From the NCBI GenBank assembly GCA_964494505.1, contig CAZBRO010000001.1:310001-374000 (forward strand): a stretch of 64,000 bases of DNA, read 5' to 3'. How positions within the stretch are numbered: the stretch's first letter is position 1; the number at the start of each line of letters is the position of its first letter. Both the position numbers and the translations under genes were made by a program. Below are positions 43,444-52,151 of the stretch, in pieces. Origin of the DNA: CAIYRG01 sp964494505 (GTDB lineage Bacteria > Pseudomonadota > Alphaproteobacteria > Micropepsales > Micropepsaceae). The notes beneath the pieces were generated by a model that saw only the letters and a program-made list of their open reading frames with translations, had not been told where the DNA came from and ran no database searches.

Positions 43444-44204
43444 CGGCGCATCAGGCCGACAAGCGTTCCCTGGATGCGCACGCGGTCCGCGCCATAGAGC
43501 CGTGTCTCATAGGCCGGATTGGCGGCCTCCAGCGCGATGGAATCGCCCCGGCGCCGCAAGCGTTTCAGCGTTGCCTCGTTCTCATCCACCAGCGCAACCA
43601 CGATGTCGCCGGTATTGGCGGAATCCACCCGGCGGATGATCACCGTATCGCCATCGAGGATTCCGGCGTTGATCATGGAATCCCCGGTCACTTCGAGCGC
43701 GTAATGTTCGCCGCTCCCGAGCAACATGCCGGGCACCGGTACTTCGTTGCCGCGGTTCTGCAGCGCTTCGATGGGCGTGCCGGCGGCGATACGTCCGAGC
43801 ACAGGCACGCTGGTTATGTCGTTGTCATGGCGGCGGGGAAAGGCGGTCGCCACCCGCGTATCGGCCGGGATGCGGTTGTCCTGCCGATGGTCGCGCACAT
43901 CGCCGCGGGCTCCCCTGGAACCGGGTTCGAGCCGCATCAGCCTCTGAGCCTGGTTGCGGGTGGCGGCCGGCCGCACACCTTCGGCCGTGTTCTCTGGCAG
44001 CCGCACGATTTCGAGCGCGCGCGCCCGCTTCTCAAGCCGGCGGATATAGCCCCGCTCCTCCAGCGCCGTAATCAGCCGGTGGATGCCCGATTTGGACCTG
44101 AGATCCAGCGCATCCTTCATCTCGTCGAAAGAGGGCGGCACGCCCGTCTCGCGGACACGCTGGTGGATGAACATCAGGAGTTCGTATTGCTTCTTGGTCA
44201 GCAT
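43437..44204 (-). CDS. lexA: SOS repressor LexA
   Basis: 255-residue repressor of the DNA-damage response. N-terminal winged HTH (1-68, LTKKQYELLMFIHQR), a long linker (about 70-130), then the self-cleaving peptidase: cleavage site A141-G142 in GRIAAGTP, nucleophile S176 in GDSM and general base K214. The linker is longer than in E. coli LexA. AGGGGG precedes the ATG at 44204; upstream in-frame codons are not needed. It is autoregulated through a box 60 bases upstream (next entry). The lexA-comEC pairing matches Caulobacter as I recall it. Confidence 0.96.
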   Translation of the reverse strand: MLTKKQYELLMFIHQRVRETGVPPSFDEMKDALDLRSKSGIHRLITALEERGYIRRLEKRARALEIVRLPENTAEGVRPAATRNQAQRLMRLEPGSRGARGDVRDHRQDNRIPADTRVATAFPRRHDNDITSVPVLGRIAAGTPIEALQNRGNEVPVPGMLLGSGEHYALEVTGDSMINAGILDGDTVIIRRVDSANTGDIVVALVDENEATLKRLRRRGDSIALEAANPAYETRLYGADRVRIQGTLVGLMRRY

Positions 44205-44263
44205 GGCACCCCCTGAAACCGGGCCCTTTTTGACGCCCAGCGAACAAATCCGCAACGCGAATC

Positions 44264-44292
44264 GTTCTACTTTAGTTCTTGGCGAGGGTCAA
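44264..44292 (-). promoter_or_regulatory. lexA promoter with LexA box
   Basis: The LexA box GTTC-TACTTTA-GTTC occupies 44264-44278. On the reverse strand a -35 TTGACC (44287-44292) and a -10 TAGAAC (44264-44269) are 17 bases apart, so LexA binding would cover the -10. This is the expected autoregulatory site. It has the same arrangement as the promoter at 13319-13348. Confidence 0.85.
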
Positions 44293-44408
44293 CGCGGGCG
44301 AACAGAAGCGCGTGAGCGGCTGGCATGGCAGGGTGCGGAACGGATACACTCCGGCTACGCAATTGATGGGTCTCGCGATTCAATCGCCGGGCCTTAGGGA
44401 GAAAAGCA

Positions 44409-45257
44409 ATGTCGAAGCTTCATTCTTGGCTGCTGGCGGGCGGCGCTGCCGCAATCGTCTGCGCCTCTGCGGCGGCGCTCGCTCAGACGGCCGGGACCCC
44501 GTCCAGCATCCCCGATTTCTCGTCCGGCGACCGGGCGTGGAACCGCGTTGGAATTCCGTTCCTCGATCCGCAGACGAACAAGATAATTTTTGAGGACCCG
44601 GCCAATCCCTACAAAACGCGCGGACTCAACGCGCAAGGGAAGGACGACAATGGCCGGCCCAACCCTCCCGATTGGGAGAACCCGAACTTCAAGCCCTGGG
44701 TCGCCGAAAAGATGAAGGCCTATGCCGACGAGGCATTGAAGGGGAAGATTCGCGTCACGCCGGAAGCGAGCTGCTGGCCGGGCGGCACGCCGGGTCAGAT
44801 GATCTTCAATGAGCCCTTGTTCATCCTCCAGACGCCCGTCGAGGTGACGCTGCTCTATCAGCGCGATCACGCGGTGCGGCATGTGTATATGAACGTACCG
44901 CACTCGAAGAATCCGAAACCCTCCTGGTACGGAGAATCGGTCGGTCATTACGAAGGCGACGAATTGGTGGTCGATACGATCGGCCTCAACGACAAGGCCG
45001 ATCTCGACAATTGGGGCACGCCCCATTCCGATGCGCTGCACGTGGTCGAACGCTACAAGATGACGGCGGACGGCAAGGGATTGCGCGTGACCTTCACCAT
45101 CGACGACCCCAAAGCATTCAATGCGCCCTGGTCGGGCGTGGCGGTCTTCCGGCAGGCGAAGGGGCCGCTGATCGAGGCGGTGTGCGCGGAGAACAATTTC
45201 GACTTCTTCACCGGTGAATCCTATCGGATACCGGAGGCGGCCAGAATCGATTTTTGA
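44409..45257 (+). CDS. Secreted protein of unknown function
   Basis: 282-residue exported protein with a signal peptide (about 1-26, cut after ALAQ). The C-terminal half has a pattern I associate with a broad family in Acidobacteria and some Proteobacteria: HVYMNVPHSKNPKPSWYGES, VGHYEGDELVVDTIGLNDKA and HSDALHVVERY. Its function is not established; no catalytic site is certain. GGGAG lies eight bases before the ATG. It is divergent from lexA. The last 27 bases belong to the 55-base sequence duplicated across the assembly gap. Confidence 0.75.
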   Translation: MSKLHSWLLAGGAAAIVCASAAALAQTAGTPSSIPDFSSGDRAWNRVGIPFLDPQTNKIIFEDPANPYKTRGLNAQGKDDNGRPNPPDWENPNFKPWVAEKMKAYADEALKGKIRVTPEASCWPGGTPGQMIFNEPLFILQTPVEVTLLYQRDHAVRHVYMNVPHSKNPKPSWYGESVGHYEGDELVVDTIGLNDKADLDNWGTPHSDALHVVERYKMTADGKGLRVTFTIDDPKAFNAPWSGVAVFRQAKGPLIEAVCAENNFDFFTGESYRIPEAARIDF

Positions 45258-45285
45258 TGGCGATGGGGTGCCCTCAGCACCCCTC

Positions 45286-45385
45286 NNNNNNNNNNNNNNN
45301 NNNNNNNNNNNNNNNNNNNNNNNNNNNNNNNNNNNNNNNNNNNNNNNNNNNNNNNNNNNNNNNNNNNNNNNNNNNNNNNNNNNNN
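45286..45385. other. Assembly gap, 100 N, with 55-base duplication at both sides
   Basis: The 55 bases at 45231-45285 are identical to 45386-45440. A placeholder gap between two contigs that share exactly 55 bases is what a k-mer-55 assembler leaves when it fails to merge overlapping contigs. Merging would remove the N and put the two convergent stops about 15 bases apart, with no missing gene. Confidence 0.95.
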
Positions 45386-45428
45386 CCGGAGGCGGCCAGA
45401 ATCGATTTTTGATGGCGATGGGGTGCCC

Positions 45429-46631
45429 TCAGCACCCCTCCAGCAACAGCACGTCAACGTCGTCGCCGGCTTGTGCAGCCGGAGCATCGATGGCGCGCAC
45501 GATCAGCCCATCGGCTTGCGAGAACACGCGCTGCATCGATGAATCCTGCAGCGCAAACGGTCCGGCCGTCAGAATGCCATCGCTCCGGACAAGTCGCGCG
45601 CGGATGTAATCCTGGCGCTTGCCGTTCGCGCGCAAGGGGGCGGCGAGCCGCGCTTTCGTTATCGGTGCGCGATAGTCCATCCCCAGCATCGCTGCAATCG
45701 CGGGGCCGATGAACAGGATCGAGCACACCATAGCGGAAACCGGATTTCCGGGGAGCCCGACGAAGGGTGTCTCCCACAAGCGGCCGAAGATCAGGGGCTT
45801 TCCGGGCCGCATCGCGATCTTCCAGAAATCCAGCTGGAACCCATGCGGCTTCAGCGCGCTCTGAACGAGGTCGTGATCCCCGACCGAGGCGCCCCCCGTG
45901 GTCACGATAAGGTCCGCGCCCTTGGTTGCTTCGGGCAGAAACGCGAACGCCTCCGGCCGGTCCGGGAGAATGCCGATGTCGAGAGGCTCGCCGCCCCATT
46001 GGCGCACCATCGCCTGCAGCGCATAGCTCGACGATGCGACGATGCCGCCCTCTTTGCGCGGCTCGCCGGGGCGCGAAAGTTCGTCGCCCGTCGCAACCAG
46101 AGCGACGCGGGGCTTGCGCGTGACCGCGATGTTCGGCAGATCGCCCGCCGCAAGCAGCGCGATGTCTCGCGCTGAAATGCGTTTGCCCCGCCGGAGCAGG
46201 ATTTCGCCGGATCGGAAATCGAGCCCGCGTGCGCGGACATTCTCGCCTGCGTGCGGAGCTTCGTTGATGCAGACTGCGGCGGCGCCCTTGGAGGACGGAG
46301 AGGTGTCCTCCTGTATGACCACCGCGTCGGCGCCTTCGGGCACAACGCCGCCGGTAAAGATGCGCACGGCCTGGCCCTTGCCCACCCGTCCCGAAAATGG
46401 CCGCCCCGCCGGCGCTTCGCCGATGACCGAGAGTTCCACGCCAACGGCCGCATCGCTCGCGCGCACGGCATAACCGTCCATCGCCGACATCGGTGCGGGC
46501 GGCTGATCCGTTTTCGCCGACGCATCTTCCGCGAGCACTCGCCCGGCGGCCTCCGCTATAGGGACGGACTCCGCCGCCAAGGGCGTAAAGCTGCGGATCA
46601 CGCGCGCAACGGCCTCATCGACCGTGATCAT
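45429..46631 (-). CDS. moeA: Molybdopterin molybdenumtransferase MoeA
   Basis: 400-residue MoeA, which inserts molybdate into adenylated molybdopterin. The conserved MDGYAVRASD, RIFTGGVVPEGADAVV, the MoCF-biosynthesis region TTGGASVGDHDLV and the FVGLPGNPVSA loop are present. The ATG at 46631 overlaps the moaC stop by four bases. It ends the reverse-strand trpGDC-moaC-moeA operon. Confidence 0.96.
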   Translation of the reverse strand: MITVDEAVARVIRSFTPLAAESVPIAEAAGRVLAEDASAKTDQPPAPMSAMDGYAVRASDAAVGVELSVIGEAPAGRPFSGRVGKGQAVRIFTGGVVPEGADAVVIQEDTSPSSKGAAAVCINEAPHAGENVRARGLDFRSGEILLRRGKRISARDIALLAAGDLPNIAVTRKPRVALVATGDELSRPGEPRKEGGIVASSSYALQAMVRQWGGEPLDIGILPDRPEAFAFLPEATKGADLIVTTGGASVGDHDLVQSALKPHGFQLDFWKIAMRPGKPLIFGRLWETPFVGLPGNPVSAMVCSILFIGPAIAAMLGMDYRAPITKARLAAPLRANGKRQDYIRARLVRSDGILTAGPFALQDSSMQRVFSQADGLIVRAIDAPAAQAGDDVDVLLLEGC

Positions 46632-47407
46632 CGCGCGCCTTTGCGGCCGAACATCTGATCGAGGCTGGTGCGCGCGGCCTTGGCAAGCTTCTCCGCCGAT
46701 TCCGATGAAAGCACGCGCGAGCGTCCCGACAGATATCCGTAAAGTTCGTTCACCGGGACAGCCGCCGATTTTGCCCATTCGCTCGCGCGCAGATGGCGGG
46801 CGACCATGAAGCCGCGGAAGGCTTCGCGTTCGGCCGTCGGGTTTGCCGCACGTGGGCTGCCGGTTTCGCTCATCAATATGCGGGGCGCGGCTTTCGCCGG
46901 TCTCGCCGGCGTTTCTTCCGGTTCGGAAGGGGCTTCCGCATCGTAGCTGCCGCTCTTGCCGCCCGACTTCGTCAGTAGACGGATGGATTCGATGACGGCG
47001 CTCTTATCGACCGCCTTCACCATGTCATAGACAGTGAGTGCGGCCACGGATGCCGCCGTCAGCGCCTCCATCTCCACGCCGGTCTGGCCGGTGGTCTTGG
47101 CGCTCGCGACGATGCGGAAGGCGTGCCGCCCGGGAATGGCAACGAACTCCACGCCCGCATGCGTCAGGGCCAGCGGGTGACAGAGCGGGATCAGATCCGA
47201 CGTTTTCTTTGCTGCCATGATACCGGCAATGCGCGCGGTCGCCAGCACATCGCCCTTTTTGATCTCACCGGCGACGACCAGATCGAACGCCTCCTGCGAT
47301 ATGACGATGATCGCCTCGGCGCTGGCGATGCGCTCAGTCGCGGATTTCTCCGAAACATCCACCATCGAGGCGCGGCCATGTTCGTCGAGATGCGAGAGCT
47401 TGCTCAT
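46628..47407 (-). CDS. moaC: Cyclic pyranopterin monophosphate synthase MoaC with C-terminal HTH-like domain
   Basis: 259-residue protein. Residues 1-158 are a complete MoaC, which makes cPMP in molybdenum cofactor synthesis: KKGDVLATARIAGI, LIPLCHPL, and the catalytic D128 and K131 in DMVKAVDK. MoaC is normally about 160 residues. Here a Pro/Ala/Glu linker (158-190) leads to an extra 65-residue domain (192-259: REAFRGFMVARHLRASEWAK and VPVNELYGYLSGRSR) with the helix pattern of a Cro/C1-type HTH. It overlaps moeA and trpC by four bases each. Confidence 0.9.
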   Translation of the reverse strand: MSKLSHLDEHGRASMVDVSEKSATERIASAEAIIVISQEAFDLVVAGEIKKGDVLATARIAGIMAAKKTSDLIPLCHPLALTHAGVEFVAIPGRHAFRIVASAKTTGQTGVEMEALTAASVAALTVYDMVKAVDKSAVIESIRLLTKSGGKSGSYDAEAPSEPEETPARPAKAAPRILMSETGSPRAANPTAEREAFRGFMVARHLRASEWAKSAAVPVNELYGYLSGRSRVLSSESAEKLAKAARTSLDQMFGRKGAR

Positions 47408-48201
47408 AGCTTCACGCCGTAAAGCAGCGCGTGGGTGGCGGCTTCGACATCCTCGGCACGCATCAGGCTTTCGCCGATCAGATAGGACGTAATGCCGACC
47501 GCCGCCAGGCGCTGTAAATCTTCCGGTGTCGAAAGACCGCTCTCCGCCACCACATGCTTATCGGCCGGAATGAATCTCTTCAGACGTATCGCCGTACCGA
47601 TATCGGTCGCGAACGTCTTGAGGTCGCGGTTGTTGACTCCGATAAGGTCCGTATCCAGCGACAGCGCGCGATCGAGTTCGATCTCGTTGTGCACCTCGAC
47701 AAGGGCGTCCATTCCCCAGTCCCTCGCCGCTTCGATCAATTGTGCGGCAGCCGAATCCTTGACCATCGCCATGATCACCAGGATGCAATCGGCGCCGAGC
47801 GCGCGGGACTGCACGATCTGGTAGGGGTCGAGCATGAAATCCTTGCGCAGGATCGGAAGTCTCGTCGCCTGATGCGCCGTCATCAGGTCCTCGGGCGCGC
47901 CCTGGAAGGATGGCGTATCGGTGAGCACGGAGAGGCACGTCGCGCCGCCGCGCTCGTAATCGCGTGCCAGTTCCTCAGGCTCGAAATGGGCGCGGATCAC
48001 GCCTTTGCTCGGGCTCGCCTTCTTGATCTCCGCGATAAGGCCGGGGCGCTTCTCCGCCTTGGCCGTTTCCAGCGCGGCGCGAAAACCACGCGGCGGAGAC
48101 GCGTCGGAGGCATGAGCCATCAGCAGCTTCAGCGGCTGCTGCTTTTTCGCTGCGGCGACTTCTTCGCGCTTATAGGCCGCGATCTTGTCGAGAACGCTCA
48201 T
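47404..48201 (-). CDS. trpC: Indole-3-glycerol phosphate synthase
   Basis: 265-residue TIM-barrel enzyme of tryptophan synthesis. The N-terminal LDKIAAYKREEVAAAK, the catalytic lysine in EIKKASPSKG, KDFMLDPYQ, and GVNNRDLKTF followed by AESG are all present. It is monofunctional (no PRAI fused). It overlaps moaC by four bases and follows trpD by ten. Confidence 0.97.
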   Translation of the reverse strand: MSVLDKIAAYKREEVAAAKKQQPLKLLMAHASDASPPRGFRAALETAKAEKRPGLIAEIKKASPSKGVIRAHFEPEELARDYERGGATCLSVLTDTPSFQGAPEDLMTAHQATRLPILRKDFMLDPYQIVQSRALGADCILVIMAMVKDSAAAQLIEAARDWGMDALVEVHNEIELDRALSLDTDLIGVNNRDLKTFATDIGTAIRLKRFIPADKHVVAESGLSTPEDLQRLAAVGITSYLIGESLMRAEDVEAATHALLYGVKL

Positions 48202-48211
48202 CTTGCGATGC

Positions 48212-49243
48212 TCATGCTTTGGCGCGTTCGCTCAAGCGGGCCTGTTCGAGCACGGCCTGGGCGCGGCCCTGGTCGATGGATTCGGCCGCCAGCGCCACCC
48301 CTTCGGCGATGGATTTCGCGCGGTCGGCCACCACCAGCGCGGCGCCTGCGTTCAGCAGTACGATATCGCGGAACGGGTTCTTTGCGCCCTTGAACAGATC
48401 GCGGATGGCGCGGGCATTGTCTTCCGCCGTGCCGCCTTTGAGGGCGGCAAGCGTGGATCGCTTCAGCCCCGCATCTTCGGGGGTGATGTCCTGCAAACTT
48501 ACGTGACCGGCTTCGAGCACCGCCACGCGCGTGACGCCGGTTGTCGTCATCTCGTCGAGCCCGTCGCTGCCATGAACGACCCAGGCTTTTTCGGTGCCGA
48601 GGTCGGCCAGCACATGGGCCACCGGCTCAAGCCACTCTTCGGCGAAGATTCCCATCAATTGCCGCCGCACTCCGGCCGGATTGCAGATGGGGCCCAGGAG
48701 ATTGAACACGGTACGGAAAGCAAGATCCTTCCGCACGGGAGCCACATGCTTCATCGCCGGGTGATAAGCCGGCGCGAACAGGAAGGCGAAGCCCGGCTTC
48801 AGCAGATTCTTCCTGGCCGACGCCGCATCGTGGGCGATCGGGACGCCCAAGGCTTCCAGCACATCGGCCGCACCGGTGCGCGAAGACATCGCCCGGTTTC
48901 CGTGCTTGGCCACCGGCACACCGAGCCCCGCGACCACGAAGGCGGCCGCCGTGGAGACATTCAGGGTACCCGCATTGTCGCCGCCGGTGCCGCAGACATC
49001 GATGGCGCCCTCGGGAGCTTCCACGACCGTCATGGCTTCCCGCATCGCGCGCGCCGCGCCGGTGATCTCGGCGATGCTCGGGCCGCGCACGGCCAGAGCG
49101 GTTAGAAACGCGGCCATGCGCATTTCACTGACCTGACCGCTCATCATCGCGCCAAACGCCGCGGCGCTGTCACCAGCGCTAAGGTGATCTCCTGCCGCCA
49201 GCCGTCTCAACAGCTGGGCGAATTCCCCCTCGGGTTTGCTCAC
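48212..49243 (-). CDS. trpD: Anthranilate phosphoribosyltransferase
   Basis: 343-residue TrpD, transferring phosphoribose from PRPP to anthranilate. The PRPP loop DVCGTGGDNAGTLNVST, KHGNRAMSSRTGAADVLEALG, and the GPICNPAG segment identify it. It overlaps trpG by four bases. A single-domain enzyme, so the glutaminase is separate. Confidence 0.97.
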   Translation of the reverse strand: MSKPEGEFAQLLRRLAAGDHLSAGDSAAAFGAMMSGQVSEMRMAAFLTALAVRGPSIAEITGAARAMREAMTVVEAPEGAIDVCGTGGDNAGTLNVSTAAAFVVAGLGVPVAKHGNRAMSSRTGAADVLEALGVPIAHDAASARKNLLKPGFAFLFAPAYHPAMKHVAPVRKDLAFRTVFNLLGPICNPAGVRRQLMGIFAEEWLEPVAHVLADLGTEKAWVVHGSDGLDEMTTTGVTRVAVLEAGHVSLQDITPEDAGLKRSTLAALKGGTAEDNARAIRDLFKGAKNPFRDIVLLNAGAALVVADRAKSIAEGVALAAESIDQGRAQAVLEQARLSERAKA

Positions 49244-49833
49244 GCCAGGGCAGCGCGTGGCGCTGTTCGCGCCAGCCTCAAGAAATTCTGCAGCAGCGCG
49301 TGGCCGTGGGCCGACGCGATGCTTTCGGGGTGGAACTGGACGCCGTGGACCGGATGGGTTTTGTGCATCACACCCATGATGACTCCGTCATCGGTCTCGG
49401 CCGTGATTTCGAGGCAGGCCGGCAGGGTCGGACGGTCGATCACCAGCGAATGATAGCGGGTTGCGGGAAAGCCGTCTTCCAATCCGCGGAAGACGCTCTT
49501 GCCGGTGTGGTGGATGCGCGAAAGCTTCCCATGCATGGGTTCGGGCGCCCGCACGATTTTGCCGCCATAGGCCTGCCCGATCGCCTGATGGCCGAGACAG
49601 ACGCCGAGGATCGGAATGCGTCCGGCGGCTGCATTGATGAGCGCCAGGCAAATGCCGGCCCGATCTGGATCGCAAGGCCCCGGCGACAGCACGATGGATT
49701 GCGGCGCCAAGGCAAGCGCGTCCTGCACCGTGATCTGGTCGTTGCGCTTGACCACGGCTTCTTCGCCCAACTCGCCCAGATAATGGAAAAGGTTGTAGGT
49801 GAAACTATCGTAATTATCGATCAGCAGCAGCAT
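49240..49833 (-). CDS. trpG: Anthranilate synthase glutaminase component
   Basis: 197-residue class I glutamine amidotransferase supplying ammonia to TrpE. The nucleophile is C79 in LGVCLGHQAIG, with the His/Glu pair in VQFHPESIAS. It heads the reverse-strand trpG-trpD-trpC-moaC-moeA operon. trpE, its partner, lies 2.7 kb upstream, separated by two forward-strand genes. No tryptophan-rich leader peptide is visible before it. Confidence 0.97.
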   Translation of the reverse strand: MLLLIDNYDSFTYNLFHYLGELGEEAVVKRNDQITVQDALALAPQSIVLSPGPCDPDRAGICLALINAAAGRIPILGVCLGHQAIGQAYGGKIVRAPEPMHGKLSRIHHTGKSVFRGLEDGFPATRYHSLVIDRPTLPACLEITAETDDGVIMGVMHKTHPVHGVQFHPESIASAHGHALLQNFLRLARTAPRAALA

Positions 49834-50098
49834 TTCGCCTACGTGTTCTCCTCCGTCCCGCCGGGCTTCAGGCCCCGGGCGCTTCGATGGCCATTCTCGC
49901 TGAAACCAACCCGGAACGTAAGCCCTTCATTTTCCTAATTTCCCCAATAGCTTGATCAATATTCAGGCGTCGGTGCCCCGACGGCGCCGCGGTTTTCCCG
50001 GTAAATGCCCGCGAGAAAGAACCTCCGGTGGTTGGGCGCATCCATCCTGTGATAAGCATCGCCCTGAGCGCGGGAGCAGGCGCAAAGGGAGGACGTCC

Positions 50099-51940
50099 AT
50101 GAAGAGATTCGTCACCGGAGCATCGGTCGCAGCAGTGCTGGCGCTGGCATTGGGCACGGGCCCCGGGCAGGTCGCGGCCCAGAACGCGCCCGCAGCCACG
50201 CTGGTCATTCAGGGCGGTACCCTGATCGACGGCAATGGCGGAGCGCCGGTTCCGAACGCGGTTGTGGTCATCCAAGGCAACCGCATCACCGCAGTCGGAC
50301 GCGCCGGTCAGGTGCAAGTGCCCGCAGGCGCGCAGGTGATCAACGCGAACGGCAAATACGTGCTCCCCGGCCTTTGGGACGCGCAGACCAACATCGCCTG
50401 GTATTGGGGCGAGGTGTTCCTCAACAACGGCGTGACCTCGACCGTGGACATCGGCGACGGCGAAGAAGTTTCCATCGCCCAGCGCGACGCGGTCAATCAT
50501 GGCAAGGCGATCGGGCCCCGGCAGATGGTGGGGATAGGCCATCTCGGCGGCATCCGCGGCGGCGCCATGCCGACGGGAATGGAATCCGCGCTCGCCACCC
50601 GCAAGGACCCGAAATCGCCCGACGATGCGCGCATGTATGCGCGGCGCTACCTGGGCGCCGGCGCCGACATGGTGATGCTGCATGACGGCTCGTACCCGGC
50701 CGAAATCTATCAGGCCGCTTTCGACGAAGCGCACAAGGTGGGCAAGCCCGCGTTCTGCCGCTGCGGCGGCCCCCGCACCGATCCCAAGGCCGGCGCGCTC
50801 GCGGGCGCGGACGTGTTCCCGCATTCGACCGGCATCGGGGCCGCGATTGCCAAGGACGGCACGCGCGCGAACAACGAACTCGACCGCTATGCGGAAATGG
50901 ACGACGCCAAGGCCAACGACCTGATCAAGGTGCTGGCGGAACACCATGTGAATCTGGTGCCGACTTTGGTCCACGATTCACCGTCTTACCCGAAGCGCTG
51001 GGCGCAGTTCCGGGCGGAGGTGCAGCGCACGTTCCAGGACCCCAATCTTCGCGCCTATTACGACGACGACAACATCCGCGCCTTCTTCGCGACCTATAAC
51101 CATGTCGATCCGCCTGCCGTCCATGAGCGGCGCGCGCGCGGCTTTGCCAACATGTTGCGGTTCAACAAGATGTACGACGCGGCGGGGGGACATGTGCTGG
51201 CCGGCGGCGACACCAACAACGAAAAGGCGCCGGGCTTCATCCTGCATGACGAGATGGAGACCATGGCCGAAGCGGGCATCCCCGCGATGCACGTGATCCA
51301 GGGCGCGACCAAATGGACGGCCGAGGCCATGCATGTCGCTGATAAAATAGGCACCGTCGAGACCGGCAAAATCGCCGATGTGATCGTGGTCGATGCCGAC
51401 CCGATCGCCGACATTGCGAATTTGCGCAAAGTCAGCATGGTGGTGTTCGACGGCAAGCCAGTCGAACTCGGCTATCACGCCTGGTACGGCACGCCCTTTG
51501 GCGGCGGCGCGGAGGATCGCGCGGTCGTGGACAATTTGGCCTGGACGCAGTCGCTGAAGCAGGCGACCTTCCGCGCCCCCCAGGGCGAGGCGGCACTGGC
51601 GCCCGATCCGGTGGAAAGCCCGCAGCCGGCCATCGAATCCATTACGCCCACCATGATTGCCGAAGGAAGCCCGGCTGCGACCGTCACGCTGAAGGGGTTC
51701 AATTTCGTGCGCAAGACGCGCGTCCTCTTCGCGGGCGAGTCGGTGCCCTACAAGCGCATCAGCGCGACTGAGCTGCAGCTGACGCTGGACGACAACATGC
51801 TCAAGCGGGCCGGCCGCTTCGACATCGTGGTCAAGAATCCAGAGCCGATCGCCAACAAGCAATGGGGCGATGGCACATCGAATGCGGCACATCTGCTGGT
51901 AACGTTCGCGTTCACCACCATCCGCACGGCGGCGAATTGA
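50099..51940 (+). CDS. Secreted amidohydrolase-like protein with altered metal site and IPT/TIG domain
   Basis: 613-residue exported protein. Signal peptide about 1-28, then the amidohydrolase beta-sandwich and barrel (about 33-480), then an IPT/TIG Ig-like domain (about 535-610, ESITPTMIAEGSPAATVTLK). The family's first metal motif DxHxH is DAQTN at residues 94-98, so both histidines are gone. The usual HaHG of the imidazolonepropionase-like group is CRCGG, while a later His (VFPHSTG) and Asp (LAGGDTN) remain. Normal catalysis as a two-metal hydrolase seems unlikely. GGGAGGA precedes the ATG. It lies on the opposite strand between trpG and trpE. The 265-base spacer before it (49834-50098) shows nothing beyond this ribosome site. 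Confidence 0.82.
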   Translation: MKRFVTGASVAAVLALALGTGPGQVAAQNAPAATLVIQGGTLIDGNGGAPVPNAVVVIQGNRITAVGRAGQVQVPAGAQVINANGKYVLPGLWDAQTNIAWYWGEVFLNNGVTSTVDIGDGEEVSIAQRDAVNHGKAIGPRQMVGIGHLGGIRGGAMPTGMESALATRKDPKSPDDARMYARRYLGAGADMVMLHDGSYPAEIYQAAFDEAHKVGKPAFCRCGGPRTDPKAGALAGADVFPHSTGIGAAIAKDGTRANNELDRYAEMDDAKANDLIKVLAEHHVNLVPTLVHDSPSYPKRWAQFRAEVQRTFQDPNLRAYYDDDNIRAFFATYNHVDPPAVHERRARGFANMLRFNKMYDAAGGHVLAGGDTNNEKAPGFILHDEMETMAEAGIPAMHVIQGATKWTAEAMHVADKIGTVETGKIADVIVVDADPIADIANLRKVSMVVFDGKPVELGYHAWYGTPFGGGAEDRAVVDNLAWTQSLKQATFRAPQGEAALAPDPVESPQPAIESITPTMIAEGSPAATVTLKGFNFVRKTRVLFAGESVPYKRISATELQLTLDDNMLKRAGRFDIVVKNPEPIANKQWGDGTSNAAHLLVTFAFTTIRTAAN

Positions 51941-51946
51941 CGAACG

Positions 51947-51978
51947 CTCCCTCTCTCTTTGCTGGGAGAGGGAGTTTT
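51947..51978 (+). terminator. Rho-independent terminator after the amidohydrolase-like gene
   Basis: CTCCCTCTC (51947-51955) pairs perfectly with GAGAGGGAG (51966-51974) across a 10-base loop and is followed by TTTT. It begins six bases after the stop codon. Confidence 0.8.
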
Positions 51979-52151
51979 CCTTCAAATCCGAAGTCTGCAT
52001 TTAAGACTTCGCAGAGAACTCCGCGCTTTGTCGCTTGAAAAATACAATCGTTCGGAAATCGCGAAAATTTTTACGAGCCGCGCTTAGCATTCGGCTACGT
52101 TCACGTTCGCTTTGCGTTGACCGCGGACGGCGCATTTCATTTGATGGTGCC

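Noticed and set aside
45214..45609. Frames that cross the second N gap
   Set aside because: They are artefacts of the placeholder and of the duplicated 55 bases.
49868..50974. Reverse-strand frame ahead of trpG, checked as a possible gene or trp leader peptide
   Set aside because: The part near trpG could encode a 20-residue peptide starting MKGLRSGL, but it has no tryptophan codons; the rest is antisense to the amidohydrolase-like gene.
52035..52151. Upstream extension of the small membrane protein at 52152
   Set aside because: The added residues are Arg/Ser-rich with no ribosome site, and the hydrophobic helix is well placed from 52152.
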